A stretch of DNA of 64,000 bases from Myxocyprinus asiaticus (GCF_019703515.2 NC_059347.1:26552501-26616500); one strand, 5' to 3'. Counted from the stretch's first letter, positions 46,901 through 51,390 are shown. A program made the numbers and translations. Notes: generated by a model not told the origin, from the sequence alone.

Positions 46901-49386
46901 TTTCATCTCAGTACAAGAAACTGCTTGCTTTTTATTTGCATTGTTGGCTCAAAGGCTTCTATGACTTCTAACATCTGTCTTAATTTGTTGTAGTAGATGA
47001 GTATTAACATGAATGAATGAAATCCTTTAACACAAATGATCAGACCATATTCTGTTTTTTTTTTCTTTTCTTTTCTGCATGTGTCTAGGTATCTGGTGCC
47101 TTTTGGTTTGTCCTGAATGTGTGTGTGTGTGTGTGCTTATGATGTGTGTGTAAATGCATGATGCTGGTGTAGGGTCCTTGTGTTTAGCTGAGATCATGAA
47201 TGCACAAATAATTTCCTGTTTGTTTTATCTTCCAGGAGAAAAGTCCCCTTCCTTCCTTGACCGATATACATCATGCTGAAAAGCAGCACTACTTTCAGAC
47301 CAGCCCAATGTCAAGGTAAGCATCTGAAGTTAGTGTAAGTTATTATGCATTTTTAGAATGCAGAGATGCATTGAAGTTTGTCAAGTGTGCACATAATGGG
47401 GCCTCTTAACAGGTTGTAGATATAGGATAATAACAGAAGATGGTGAAAAGGTTCAGCAGTGCTCCCTTCAGTACTCAAAACCAAAACTATAATATCCATG
47501 TTCAAACTTTTTAGACAGTCTTGTAAAGGCTACATTGTGCTGCCTCTAAATTTTGAAAGACAACGCTGTAAAAAGCCATAATAAAATATGCCAGCTCTGA
47601 CACACCTCCACCCCTATTATTAAAGGCTGTTCCGATGCTGCTTTGGCTCTGTGTAACGAAATGCAGCATCAGTGCTGCATTAAACATGGTCAGTGTTATG
47701 ATAGAGTATACATTTTATCATTTATAATTTTAATATTTTAAACAATTTCATGACATTATTTCTACAATTGTAATTCCTGTGCAAACGCATTTTTGTTGCC
47801 TCTCTGCAGCATTAAAGGGGACATATTATGCCCCTATTTTACACTATTTAATATAAGTCTCAGGTGTCCCCAGAATGTGTCTGTCAAGTTTCAGCTCAAA
47901 ATTCCTCACAGATCGTTTATTCTACCATGCCTTTATACCCCTGTTTTGTAGCCCTGTTCCAAACAGGCTGTTTTAATGTCTGTAGCTTTAAATGTTATTT
48001 AATACATTGCTGCTGCTCCCCACACCCCTTTCTGGAAGTGGGCTGTGCCTTCTGGTGCCATGGATTCCTCGGCAAAAACAATGCAAATAACACGGAGAAC
48101 ACACTAAGTCAATCATCTTACTGTATTGTGCATAACAAAGGTCGAGTTATGAAATATGAGAAACAGTTATAGTTGTCATTTTAGAAATAATAACCAGTTT
48201 TATTACACCGAAAATCTTCATTGCATGACCACTCAAGCGGGATTGTGGAGGACGCCAATCAGTTTATATCATAACCGAAACAGAGCTACAGCTTCATTGT
48301 TATGGAATAAGGTAGTTAGGGACTAGTTGCTACGTTACACAAAGCACAGTGTTTCCACAACAAGCGTTTTTCTCACAATGTGCAAACAAGCAAATTCAGA
48401 AAGCCAAATTGCAAACATTAAAAAAGTATAAATTGCGAAACTTACGACTTGCAAATCTGAAGTTGGGTCACGGAGAGTTGGTATCGATCCATCCTTGATC
48501 CTTAGCTTTGAAGCAAATCCAGCCTTGTGTTGGCCATCATTGATGAAGCAGTCCGAGTTAGCACAAGCGGCTATAGCGAGGAGATAAACATGGCGGACGG
48601 TGCACTGTTTGCTCATGTTTTAACGAGGGAGGATCTAAGCTGCTCGGGTGGATCTCTATGCCAGCTGTGGGCGGTACCTTTCCCCTTTTGACGTCATAAG
48701 GGGCTGCAAACCTGAACGGCTCGTTCAGAGACACTGTTTTTTATTGATGGGGAAAGGAAAGAAACAAGGGGATGGTCTTTTACCATATTTTGTGGATGTC
48801 TACACACTGGGGACACATAATTATGTAAAAAAAAAATTGAAAAAGTGGATTTTGCATAATATGTCCCCTTTAAACAGTCTGTGTAAATCAAAGGGTATAT
48901 ACTGTGTGACTGTGCCATCTTTGCCATGCAAAGACGACATAATATCAGAATACTGAATTTGAAAGTCACTTTTAGATAATTTAATAATAATTGATAAAAA
49001 CCATAATAATTGATCGAGGCTTCATAATTACATCATGTCCTCATTTCTTAGTTGTTCAAAGAATGCATTTAGTTAAATTGTCTTGGTTTTACAAAAAAAC
49101 AAAAAAACTAGTTAAATTGTGTAGAGGAAATTATTGTGCATTATTGGGAAATAAATTGCTTAAAAACTTTTTAGGAAATTAACTATTCTCAGGTTCTAAT
49201 AAAGTTCAAAAATACATGTTAACAAATAACAGCTAATTAAATTATTTTTTGTCTCGGAATCTTTTACCTATATTTTTCAGTTCAGAGAGAGTGCCATTAA
49301 ATGTGCCTCAGATTCAAATACATATGGACCCAGACGACAACAATGGCTACTACTGGAGGAGTCGAGGGTCTGAGACGTCCATATAA
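1748..49386 (+). CDS. slc4a4: slc4a4 (NBCe1 electrogenic Na+/HCO3- cotransporter), 5'-partial, 21 coding exons
   Basis: Membrane transporter that couples Na+ to two or three bicarbonate equivalents across the plasma membrane, setting intracellular pH and epithelial base transport. The assembled exons encode about 893 residues plus stop, colinear with human NBCe1 from about residue 145 to the C-terminus. Landmarks include [40 protein letters not shown] and the tail [10 protein letters not shown]. Order: cytosolic domain (1748-21050), membrane domain (25997 to about 45430), lysine-rich cytosolic tail. All junctions keep phase with GT/AG sites. The N-terminal exons that separate the A and B forms lie left of the window. 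Teleosts carry slc4a4a and slc4a4b, and I cannot tell which this is. Family identity is near certain; slc4a5 and slc4a7 fit worse, especially at the C-terminus. Confidence 0.96.
3528..3684 (+). repeat. DIRS copy 1 inverted terminal repeat, left arm
   Basis: It starts TGATCGCTATGGGGACACC and ends CAGATTTTCTG. It is the reverse complement, with mismatches, of 8172-8331. Shared blocks include CTGAAGCCCTTATACAATCA and CCCCTAGGGAGCTA. Confidence 0.9.
3731..3822 (-). repeat. DIRS internal complementary region
   Basis: Two joined blocks. 3731-3782 is the inverted copy of the element's left terminus (3473-3524, sharing CCTCAGGGAACCAAGGTTA in this orientation). 3791-3822 (TGGAACTCAAACTGTGTATG and on) is the inverted copy of the right terminus (about 8318-8349). 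A junction carrying complements of both termini is the hallmark used by DIRS elements to template circular DNA. It defines the element ends where no target duplication exists. Confidence 0.85.
3922..4548 (-). pseudogene. DIRS tyrosine recombinase, 208-codon open remnant
   Basis: The C-terminal half reads [20 protein letters not shown] then [20 protein letters not shown] and NLDYG. HxxR and the Tyr in RLYNLDY fit the catalytic H-R-Y end of tyrosine recombinases. The frame is open for 208 codons, but the upstream RT/RNase H part is in other frames, so the polyprotein is broken. It would act in the nucleus to integrate circular DNA copies. Confidence 0.8.
4560..5620 (-). pseudogene. DIRS reverse transcriptase and RNase H-like region, frameshifted
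   Basis: At 5373-5104 the frame reads [10 protein letters not shown], then [20 protein letters not shown] and [10 protein letters not shown] frameshift near 5110 moves to the frame of 5222-4560, with [20 protein letters not shown] (catalytic YLDD) and the [13 protein letters not shown] segment before the RNase H-like region. At least one frameshift separates the two RT halves. Confidence 0.85.
6416..6985 (-). pseudogene. DIRS gag-like ORF remnant, 189 codons
   Basis: Contains [20 protein letters not shown] and [13 protein letters not shown], matching the conserved block near the end of vertebrate DIRS gag-like proteins (RHLWLNLSD...DKDKxxL, PxGLFG). There is no zinc knuckle. It lies upstream of RT in the minus-strand reading. 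Role by family: nucleic acid-binding or particle protein. Confidence 0.65.
7735..8069 (-). mobile_element. tRNA-derived SINE, 5'-truncated, inside DIRS copy 1
   Basis: On the minus strand it reads GTTGCTAGGGAGGGTAGAGT, then TGGATGGCGTGAAGCCTCCA and GGCATTCCAAATTGGG, ending in an A-rich tail (the T-run at 7737-7751). It is colinear with the longer copy at 57768-58225 but lacks the tRNA-like head. It shows that the DIRS element was already here when the SINE family was active. Confidence 0.85.
8172..8331 (-). repeat. DIRS copy 1 inverted terminal repeat, right arm
   Basis: Begins CAGAAAATCTGATTCAATGG and ends CCCCATAGCGATCA. It mirrors 3528-3684 in inverted orientation; the same sequence also ends DIRS copy 2 near 13920. 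Confidence 0.9.
8733..9272 (-). other. Unassigned 179-codon open reading frame in an slc4a4 intron
   Basis: An ATG-to-stop frame of 179 codons in AT-rich DNA just outside DIRS copy 1. The product starts [20 protein letters not shown], has a basic patch KSRKKETS and a C-terminal part [18 protein letters not shown]. No domain, signal peptide or family was recognised. It is probably an old repeat remnant, but it is unusually long for this base composition. Expression is unknown. Confidence 0.25.
10217..10293 (+). CDS. slc4a4: slc4a4 exon: cytosolic linker ([15 protein letters not shown])
   Basis: Acceptor TTCTTAG, donor CAG|GTGAGT, 77 nt. It completes the split Gly codon and reads [19 protein letters not shown] then KPEKDQ, close to mammalian NBCe1. 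It lies 8.3 kb from the previous exon because the intron holds a DIRS-like element, and it is followed about 370 bp later by a second one. Confidence 0.95.
10955..11656 (-). pseudogene. DIRS copy 2 reverse transcriptase, broken
   Basis: Three overlapping frames. 11656-11423 has [20 protein letters not shown] and [11 protein letters not shown]. 11426-11139 has [36 protein letters not shown]. 11137-10955 has [14 protein letters not shown]. The catalytic YLDD is intact but the reading frame is not. Confidence 0.85.
11959..12465. repeat. About 253-bp tandem duplication within DIRS copy 2
   Basis: The block beginning CCCCAGCATTCTTTATGGGG at 11959 recurs at 12212 (CCCCAGCATTCTTATGGGG) and continues with GACAACGTGTGGTGCTTATG. 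A more diverged third unit may follow to about 12800. Copy 1 shows one clear unit at about 5939. Confidence 0.7.
13720..13922 (-). repeat. DIRS copy 2 right terminal repeat
   Basis: It carries GCACTGAAGAACAGAAAATC, then CCAATAAATTGGCGTGATTG and TATAAGGGCTTCAGACCACG, ending CTCGAGAGGGAAC. It matches the right ITR of copy 1. Its outermost bases extend the match to the copy 1 internal complementary region (ATTCCCTTTCCTGGAACTC). Confidence 0.85.
13923..16920. other. slc4a4 intron, nothing recognised
   Basis: AT-rich intronic DNA with short homopolymer runs (A-run near 14040, T-run near 15107). No transposon coding sequence, RNA gene or further exon was recognised on either strand. Confidence 0.5.
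16921..17078 (+). CDS. slc4a4: slc4a4 exon: cytosolic domain core
   Basis: Acceptor GTGTCCAG, donor ACTAG|GTATGA, 158 nt. It encodes [20 protein letters not shown] then [20 protein letters not shown] and [11 protein letters not shown], part of the conserved SLC4 cytosolic fold. It ends two bases into an Arg codon that the next exon completes. Confidence 0.96.
17336..17423 (+). CDS. slc4a4: slc4a4 exon: cytosolic domain ([20 protein letters not shown])
   Basis: Acceptor CTTCCTCAG, donor GAG|GTATGT, 88 nt. It encodes [20 protein letters not shown] then [10 protein letters not shown] and is nearly identical to mammalian NBCe1. The intron before it is about 257 bp and T-rich. Confidence 0.96.
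17638..17792 (+). CDS. slc4a4: slc4a4 exon: cytosolic domain ([19 protein letters not shown])
   Basis: Acceptor TATCAAG, donor AAAAG|GTAATT, 155 nt. It encodes [40 protein letters not shown] and [11 protein letters not shown]. The pyrimidine tract is weak, but phase and homology leave little doubt. Confidence 0.96.
17876..18294. repeat. Composite palindromic MITE remnants
   Basis: Left part (to about 18108) shows the hairpin family: GTTCCAAACCCATATGACTT, then CAGAATGTTAGCC and its inverted match. Right part shows a second family (CAGCTCTGTAGGTCAGTACA) ending TTTTTGGGTGAACTATTCCT then TTAA. Both recur elsewhere in the window. Confidence 0.65.
19180..19385. repeat. Repeat fragment ending in CCCACCTCTG
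   Basis: Contains GTAACGAAGTAAAAGTAAAA and AGTTACTCAAGTAAATGTAA, ending ATTACCCACCTCTGG. It resembles one end of a hAT-like non-autonomous element. No matching left terminus was found. Confidence 0.4.
20137..20776. repeat. Long palindromic MITE (about 160-bp arms)
   Basis: The left arm (20137-20300) reads CATCCCAGATGTGTATGACT, GAAGATTTTTAGAAGAATAT and CTGTAGGTCCATACAATGCA. The right arm (about 20585-20750) is its inverted copy, ending TTTTTGGGTGAATTATTCAT then TTAA. It would fold into a long hairpin in the intron just before the exon at 20937. Confidence 0.75.
20937..21050 (+). CDS. slc4a4: slc4a4 exon: His/Gly-rich linker before the membrane domain
   Basis: Acceptor GTTGTCCAG, donor GGGAG|GTGAGT, 114 nt. 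It encodes [20 protein letters not shown] then [18 protein letters not shown]. The His/Gly stretch matches the mammalian NBCe1 linker (HDGGHGGGGHG) and separates NBCe1 from other SLC4 members. Confidence 0.95.
22648..22695. repeat. Near-perfect palindrome around a (TA)n core
   Basis: AATTGGATATTGCGA, then TA repeats, then TCGCAATATCCAATT form perfect arms of about 15 bp around a TA core. It adjoins the 3' end of the Tc1-like element. Hairpin-forming DNA, possibly the scar of a small MITE. Confidence 0.7.
22695..23886 (-). mobile_element. Tc1/mariner-like transposon, 5'-truncated, nested in the hAT element
   Basis: The 3' end (left) carries TATAAACTCAGC, typical of Tc1-like TIRs in fish. The minus strand encodes a transposase starting [20 protein letters not shown] at 23863. 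Sequence upstream of the start codon changes abruptly near 23886, so the 5' UTR and TIR are missing. Confidence 0.85.
22747..23863 (-). pseudogene. Tc1-like transposase, frameshifted
   Basis: The N-terminal helix-turn-helix region ([20 protein letters not shown], then [16 protein letters not shown]) is followed in other frames by [20 protein letters not shown], the DDE-type [20 protein letters not shown], and [20 protein letters not shown] to [19 protein letters not shown]. At least three frame changes break it. Confidence 0.85.
24391..24650. repeat. TTAA-bounded palindromic MITE
   Basis: Starts TTAAAGGGATAACTTACTTA and ends TTTTCATTTTTGCCTTTAA. Central arms are inverted (ATGTTAGTCTCAGTCACTAT against AGTGAATGGTGACTAAGGCT). 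It is the same family as 28054-28321. Confidence 0.75.
24690..25644 (+). pseudogene. L2 reverse transcriptase remnant
   Basis: Three frames. The first has [19 protein letters not shown] sequence. The second has [20 protein letters not shown] and the catalytic box KFADNTTV, where the family has FADD; the second catalytic Asp is Asn (codon 24989-24991). The third, from 25264, has [20 protein letters not shown]. Frameshifts and the active-site change make it inactive. Confidence 0.88.
24690..25951 (+). mobile_element. L2-type LINE, 5'-truncated, with 3' tail
   Basis: Carries the C-terminal half of an L2/CR1-type reverse transcriptase in sense with slc4a4 and a 3' tail ending AATAAAGCTCATTCTGATTC with tandem ATTCTG units, typical of fish L2. 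The 5' side is truncated, as is usual for target-primed insertion. It ends 46 bp before the slc4a4 exon at 25997. Confidence 0.9.
25997..26171 (+). CDS. slc4a4: slc4a4 exon: start of membrane domain, TM1
   Basis: Acceptor TTCCTCAG, donor CAG|GTGAGG, 175 nt. It encodes [20 protein letters not shown] then [20 protein letters not shown] and [19 protein letters not shown], the first membrane span. An L2 LINE ends 46 bp upstream of the acceptor. Confidence 0.97.
26172..27114. other. slc4a4 intron, nothing recognised
   Basis: AT-rich intron between the TM1 and TM2-TM3 exons. Short open frames here have no recognisable product, and no repeat with clear termini was found. Confidence 0.45.
27115..27248 (+). 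CDS. slc4a4: slc4a4 exon: TM2-TM3
   Basis: Acceptor TATGAAG|GG, donor CAGCAG|GTGCTT, 134 nt. It encodes [20 protein letters not shown] then [20 protein letters not shown] and [16 protein letters not shown] is the invariant SLC4 signature. The acceptor has a poor pyrimidine tract but is the only phase-compatible AG. A fragment of the GGGTTCCCA repeat family begins about 25 bp after the exon. Confidence 0.96.
27270..27336. repeat. Fragment of the GGGTTCCCA repeat family
   Basis: AGGGTTCCCACAGTCATGGC followed by AAACCTGGAAATCAGAGAAT, the left end of the family seen complete at 40647-42720. No right terminus was found nearby. Confidence 0.6.
27672..27943 (+). CDS. slc4a4: slc4a4 exon: TM4-TM5 and start of extracellular loop 3
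   Basis: Acceptor CTCTACAG, donor GTTG|GTAAGT, 272 nt. It encodes [40 protein letters not shown] and [20 protein letters not shown], ending [11 protein letters not shown] in the extracellular loop. The Asp of VATDASF, linked to ion selectivity in human NBCe1, is kept. Confidence 0.97.
28054..28321. repeat. Complete TTAA-bounded palindromic MITE
   Basis: Starts TTAAAGGGATAGTTCATCC and ends GGGGTGAACTATCCCTTTAA, giving inverted termini inside TTAA. Internal arms (AGGAGATATTAGCCTCAGTC against AACATTCTGCGTAACATCTC) are inverted as well. TTAA flanks point to piggyBac- or Kolobok-type mobilisation; which one is not decidable here. Confidence 0.85.
28998..29282. repeat. Palindromic MITE, same family, left end degraded
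   Basis: Contains GTGGTTCCAAACCTGTATAA, then CAGTCACCATTCACTTTCAT and inverted matches, ending ATTTAACTATGCCTTTAA. Confidence 0.75.
30284..30318. repeat. Microsatellite (GGAT)n/(AGAT)n
   Basis: About six tandem GATG/GGAT units followed by ATAGATAG, about 120 bp before the exon at 30437. Confidence 0.8.
30437..30507 (+). CDS. slc4a4: slc4a4 exon: extracellular loop 3, N-glycosylation sequons
   Basis: Acceptor TTTTTCAG, donor ACA|GTAAGT, 71 nt. It reads [20 protein letters not shown] then YTDT. It contains sequons NTS and NYT; the next exon adds a third (SNTS). This is the least conserved part of the protein against mammals, but both flanking phases fit and mammalian NBCe1 is glycosylated in the same loop. 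Confidence 0.88.
30761..31088 (+). repeat. Inverted arm of the Penelope-like element, left
   Basis: CAATTATCTCATGATCACTC to TAGCCTCTCTTTTTAAT; reverse complement of 32023-32332 with scattered differences and small indels (for example CAAAATCCAAGTTAAGACC against GGTCTTAACTTGGATTTTG). Confidence 0.85.
31049..31303 (-). pseudogene. GIY-YIG endonuclease domain of a Penelope-like element
   Basis: Reads [20 protein letters not shown], then [20 protein letters not shown] and [20 protein letters not shown]. CxCGLxYIGKT, a basic R and H..S..R spacing, and the final KRE box match the GIY-YIG domain of Penelope-like elements. The stop follows NTLYL. Upstream sequence at 31566-31754 ([20 protein letters not shown]) fits the linker before the domain but is out of register. 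Confidence 0.8.
32023..32332 (-). repeat. Inverted arm of the Penelope-like element, right
   Basis: ATTAAAAAGAGAGGCTACAC to ATCATGAAATAATTG. With the left arm it would let an intronic transcript fold into a stem of about 300 bp. Confidence 0.85.
32350..32480 (+). pseudogene. Possible Tc1-like transposase C-terminal fragment
   Basis: A short stretch reads approximately [20 protein letters not shown] then DAWNNLSKN, resembling the C-terminal region of some fish Tc1-like transposases. No termini or other domains were found. Confidence 0.35.
33102..33392. repeat. TTAA-bounded MITE (AAGTTGAAGTGT family)
   Basis: Left end TTAAAGCTGAAGTGTGTAAT, right end GTACACACTTCAACTTTAA, inverted and within TTAA. 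A related copy starts at 45037. It lies 120 bp before the exon at 33512. Confidence 0.75.
33512..33697 (+). CDS. slc4a4: slc4a4 exon: end of extracellular loop 3 and TM6
   Basis: Acceptor TTATGCAG, donor ACTACT|GTAAGT, 186 nt. It encodes [40 protein letters not shown] and [20 protein letters not shown]. The loop cysteines around SKKEC and GNACDF match the paired cysteines of mammalian NBCe1. Confidence 0.96.
34732..34845 (+). CDS. slc4a4: slc4a4 exon: TM7
   Basis: Acceptor CCATCTTAG, donor TTTAAG|GTAAAC, 114 nt. It encodes [20 protein letters not shown] then [18 protein letters not shown]. Apparent coding beyond GTAAAC is intron read-through. Confidence 0.96.
34892..35234. repeat. GGGTTCCCA-family element, diverged
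   Basis: Left GGCTTCCCATTGTTATGGAA; right CATGGAAAAATCATGGAAAT to TATGGGAACCCT. It has the same termini as 40647-42720, with a short interior. Confidence 0.55.
35436..35597 (+). CDS. slc4a4: slc4a4 exon: TM8 region ([25 protein letters not shown])
   Basis: Acceptor GTCTGCAG, donor CTTAAG|GTAGGC, 162 nt. It encodes [40 protein letters not shown] and [31 protein letters not shown] is an SLC4 family hallmark. Confidence 0.97.
36009..36901. mobile_element. hAT-like non-autonomous element with 8-bp duplication
   Basis: Termini CAGGGACTAAAAACAG and TTTTTAATCCCTG are inverted and flanked by CCTTTAGG (36001-36008) and TCTTTAGG (36902-36909), 7 of 8 bases identical. Interior has ACCAAAAACCGGAAC-type motifs near both ends. 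No transposase was seen. Confidence 0.8.
37234..37972. repeat. Composite palindromic MITE with internal A-run
   Basis: Two partial copies of the family at 20137-20776, separated by an A-run near 37584-37602: CATCCCAGCTGTGTATGACT and again CATCCCAGATGTGTATGACT, ending AATTCCTTTAA. Confidence 0.7.
37973..39263. other. slc4a4 intron, nothing recognised
   Basis: AT-rich intronic DNA before the TM9-TM10 exon. No repeat termini, exon or RNA gene was recognised. Confidence 0.45.
39264..39442 (+). CDS. slc4a4: slc4a4 exon: TM9-TM10
   Basis: Acceptor CTTCATCAG, donor GTCAG|GTAAGT, 179 nt. It encodes [40 protein letters not shown] and [19 protein letters not shown]. The correct frame differs from a 60-codon overlapping open frame starting at 39197. 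Confidence 0.97.
40880..41755. mobile_element. hAT-like element nested in the outer element
   Basis: Termini CAGGGTTGGGGAG and CTCCCAACCCTG are inverted and flanked by perfect 8-bp GTTATTTA at 40872-40879 and 41756-41763. GTAACGGGATTACG-type motifs occur subterminally. Non-autonomous, 876 bp. Confidence 0.85.
41781..42458. mobile_element. PIF/Harbinger-like MITE with TTA duplication
   Basis: Inverted ends GGGTGCTTTCACAC and GTGTGAAAGCACCC with TTA on both sides (41778-41780 and 42459-42461). The 3-bp TWA duplication is the Harbinger hallmark. 678 bp, no transposase. It lies beside, not inside, the hAT element at 40880-41755. Confidence 0.8.
42794..42866 (+). CDS. slc4a4: slc4a4 exon: TM11
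   Basis: Acceptor CCCCTTTAG, donor CTCAAG|GTAATG, 73 nt. It encodes [20 protein letters not shown] then SPILK. It sits only 73 bp after a 2-kb nested stack of DNA transposons. Confidence 0.96.
42968..43036 (+). CDS. slc4a4: slc4a4 exon: TM12
   Basis: Acceptor TTCTCATAG, donor GTACAG|GTTAGT, 69 nt. It encodes [20 protein letters not shown] then GVQ, an SLC4 family signature. The preceding intron is about 101 bp, the shortest in the window. Confidence 0.96.
43201..43743 (+). mobile_element. Degenerate Tc1-like element
   Basis: Ends ATTATATGGCCAAATGTTTC and ACTTTTGCCCATATAGTGT are inverted relatives of the fish Tc1-like terminus CACTATATGGCCAAAAG. The interior recalls the DDE region (CAGCATGACAATGCCCCTGT; then CAGACCTGAACTCCATTGAA) but is short and full of stops. 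Confidence 0.75.
44318..44491 (+). CDS. slc4a4: slc4a4 exon: TM13-TM14
   Basis: Acceptor TGTTCTCAG, donor GTCATG|GTTAGT, 174 nt. It encodes [40 protein letters not shown] and [18 protein letters not shown]. It is highly conserved with mammalian NBCe1. Confidence 0.97.
44638..44895. repeat. GGGTTCCCA-family element, short copy
   Basis: AGGGTTCCCATGGTCATGG to GGTCAAAAGGACAGGGAACC CT-type right end, matching the termini of 40647-42720. No clear 8-bp flank duplication was seen. Confidence 0.65.
45037..45345. repeat. MITE of the AAGTTGAAGTGT family
   Basis: Starts TTAAAGTTGAAGTGTCTAAT and resembles 33102-33392 through to CTTATAGTTGTCCCTGCATA. The right end is degraded. It ends about 50 bp before the exon at 45395. 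Confidence 0.6.
45395..45559 (+). CDS. slc4a4: slc4a4 exon: last membrane residues and lysine-rich tail
   Basis: Acceptor ATTGGTCAG, donor GAAGAT|GTGAGT, 165 nt, ending in phase 0. It encodes [40 protein letters not shown] and a run of lysines to ESDVED. The LDDV motif proposed in mammals to contact carbonic anhydrase II is kept. The second proposed acidic motif (human DNDD) reads DVED here. Phase 0 permits both splicing outcomes downstream. Confidence 0.96.
46180..46273 (+). CDS. slc4a4: slc4a4 cassette exon, 94 nt (A/B-type tail)
   Basis: Acceptor CCTGTGCAG, donor GACA|GTGAGT. It encodes [20 protein letters not shown] then [11 protein letters not shown], matching mammalian VPSIKIPMDIMEQQPFL. 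At 94 nt it shifts frame when skipped, as does the 97-nt exon skipped in mammalian NBCe1-C. Inclusion gives the tail ending YTSC; skipping gives the ETSI tail. Confidence 0.94.
47111..47150. repeat. (GT)n microsatellite
   Basis: GTGTGTGTGTGTGTGTG run with an interruption, 86 bp before the slc4a4 exon at 47236. Confidence 0.8.
47236..47315 (+). CDS. slc4a4: slc4a4 penultimate exon, dual frame
   Basis: Acceptor ATCTTCCAG, donor TCAAG|GTAAGC, 80 nt. After the 94-nt exon it reads (R)[13 protein letters not shown] and stops at TGA 47277-47279. If that exon is skipped it reads in another frame, [20 protein letters not shown] then QTSPMS, open to the donor and into the last exon. Both frames are therefore coding. 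Confidence 0.93.
47812..48873. mobile_element. TTAA-bounded non-autonomous DNA transposon, 1.06 kb
   Basis: Inverted ends TTAAAGGGGACATATTATGC and GCATAATATGTCCCCTTTAA are perfect over 20 bp, including the TTAA. TTAA targets suggest the piggyBac or Kolobok superfamilies. Open frames inside have no recognisable transposase. It sits in the intron between the two alternative slc4a4 terminal exons. Confidence 0.85.
49281..49386 (+). CDS. slc4a4: slc4a4 terminal exon (C-type tail ending ETSI)
   Basis: Acceptor TATTTTTCAG. It encodes [20 protein letters not shown] then [15 protein letters not shown] and stops at TAA 49384-49386. With the preceding exon in the skipped frame the new tail is exactly 61 residues, the length reported for mammalian NBCe1-C, and ends in a class I PDZ-ligand pattern (S/T-x-hydrophobic) like the mammalian ETTL. 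In A/B transcripts this exon is 3' UTR. Confidence 0.92.
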
Positions 49387-51077
49387 CTCCTCCTCGTGCA
49401 CTTGTTCGCCAATCTGCAACAGATATTATTAAGCTCTTTGATCACACTACGTTCTTCCAATTTGCAGAAAGCCATTTGCCAAGGGATATTTTTGAAAACT
49501 GTTCCCCATCACGGATACTTTCTGTGAAAAGTAAAGAACGGCTTGAGAAATGCTTATCTTCCATTTAATCACTATGGTTCACAGGTTATAATTCCTAAAC
49601 TACTATGCAAGTCAGTTCATTGTATCACATGAACTGAGCTGTAGAAAAATGCTGTTGCTTTTTTCCTCAAAGGTGAAAGGACTATGCCCTTTATTATTAT
49701 ATCCAATATTCCCTCCATTATTTCTACCAATTTCACATAACATGTCAATGTTTTCCATGTTCTTTATGCTGCTCTACCTCTGTTTTACATTGTAGGCATT
49801 ATGTAAAATACAGACTTAATACTTTTTATTATTATTTGCACAGCATGAGATTTTAATGTTGATCTTTTTTTAGTGTACATCTTGAACAAACTTTAAAAGA
49901 AATTACTTATGAGAGAACACCTGTGAAATAGTATATTATAATATTTAGCTGTTGATTAACATTTGAATGATATTTAATGTTATTGATCTTGATCCTGCTG
50001 TTTTTCATAATTTAATATAAATTGGTATTACATTTAATTTCTGTCCTTTAACAAACTAAATGTATGCCCAATTATCAAAAAAAAAAAAAAAAAAAAAAAA
50101 AATCTAAACATAATAATTTTGAGTTACAAGTGTTATTTGGCATTTGCTTCTGTATTTAAACCATGAAAACCTGCAAGTCTACATGTATAAACCTACATGC
50201 ACCCCAGGGTCTGCTTGTCCTGCAAATGATTTACCTAAGTGGCTTAAACCTGAATTGCAATAATACATGAAGTTCTTTTAAATTCTAGTTATTGTCTCAT
50301 GTAATTCAGATTACGTGCATTATTTAAGTGATCATTATTGTCTAGTCATTGAAGTCTAGTTGTTGATTGAATGTCATACTGCAAGTTTTGTCTTTTGTAG
50401 AAATGAGTGTCACAAAATGTCATCAGTGTGATAAATGCACGGAGAGGGAAAAGTTTCATACAGTTCTCCAGATATAGCAGATGTAGCGTGCATGCTGTAA
50501 ACATCCTTTATACCCTAAAGAACACAATTTTCCATGTTGATTCCTACTAATTTGTCACCATTCGTTCACCATCTCATAATTTTTCAACAACAACAAAACT
50601 GACAGATCTGTACAGGATTTTCAAATTCAACTTCTTTTAACCTTGTATGTATAAGATTTAATTTGTAATTTATATTTTTGGGGGTACCTATGAAATATAT
50701 TGTGAAAGCATGTCTGGGAAAATTCTTGAACATTTGAACAATGCTAATGTAGAGTGTGTAACACTGATACATTTTTAATCAGGTTTTGTGACTGAACAAA
50801 ACACAGCTGAAATTATTTTAGAATTTATATTTTTCAAAGGAAATGAATATTAAAAATGAACAGAATGTATTAAATTGTCTTGTTTCTTTTTCTCTGAATT
50901 AATGTGAATTAATGACATCTCTAATGTCATTTTATCTACTACATGAAGTATTTTGTGACATTAACTGCCACATTCTACAAATACATCACTATTTGGTAAC
51001 ACTTTAGTGTCTCATAAATGTTTTTAAATCATCAGTGGCACAAATACAATATTTTTGCTGTGAAATCTAGATATTAT
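49387..51077 (+). other. slc4a4 3' UTR and downstream sequence
   Basis: AT-rich, with no coding sequence recognised. An A-run of about 24 sits near 50079-50102. ATTAAA hexamers at 50849-50854 and 50869-50874 are candidate polyadenylation signals, followed by T-rich sequence. The true transcript end cannot be fixed without RNA data. Confidence 0.4.
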
Positions 51078-51157
51078 TGTAACAGGTTATTAGTTCGGGG
51101 CAATGGAGGAGGCAGGAGACAACGAAGCAGGTTCAAGGTCAGTCCTTTTATTGTTCT

Positions 51158-51300
51158 TCTGAATCAGAATCAGAATGAGCTTTATTGCCAAGTATGCTTA
51201 CACATACAAGGAATTTGTCTTGTTGACAGGAGCTTCCAGTACACAACAATACAAAAACAGCAACAAGACTTAAAAAATAATTAAAATTGAATAAAAAATA
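51158..51300 (-). mobile_element. L2 3' tail fragment
   Basis: GAATCAGAATCAGAATGAGC then TTTATTGCCAAGTATGCTTA and GGAATTTGTCTTG; the reverse complement of the tail at 25860-25951. It lies within the candidate LTR. Confidence 0.85.
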
Positions 51301-51342
51301 GATAAATATTGAAAAGAAAGAAGTATATATAGAATACACAAT

Positions 51343-51345
51343 ATA

Positions 51346-51390
<45 letters not shown>

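Noticed and set aside
47812..48873. Protein-coding gene inside the TTAA element
   Set aside because: Short open frames on both strands have no family resemblance and lie entirely between inverted transposon ends.
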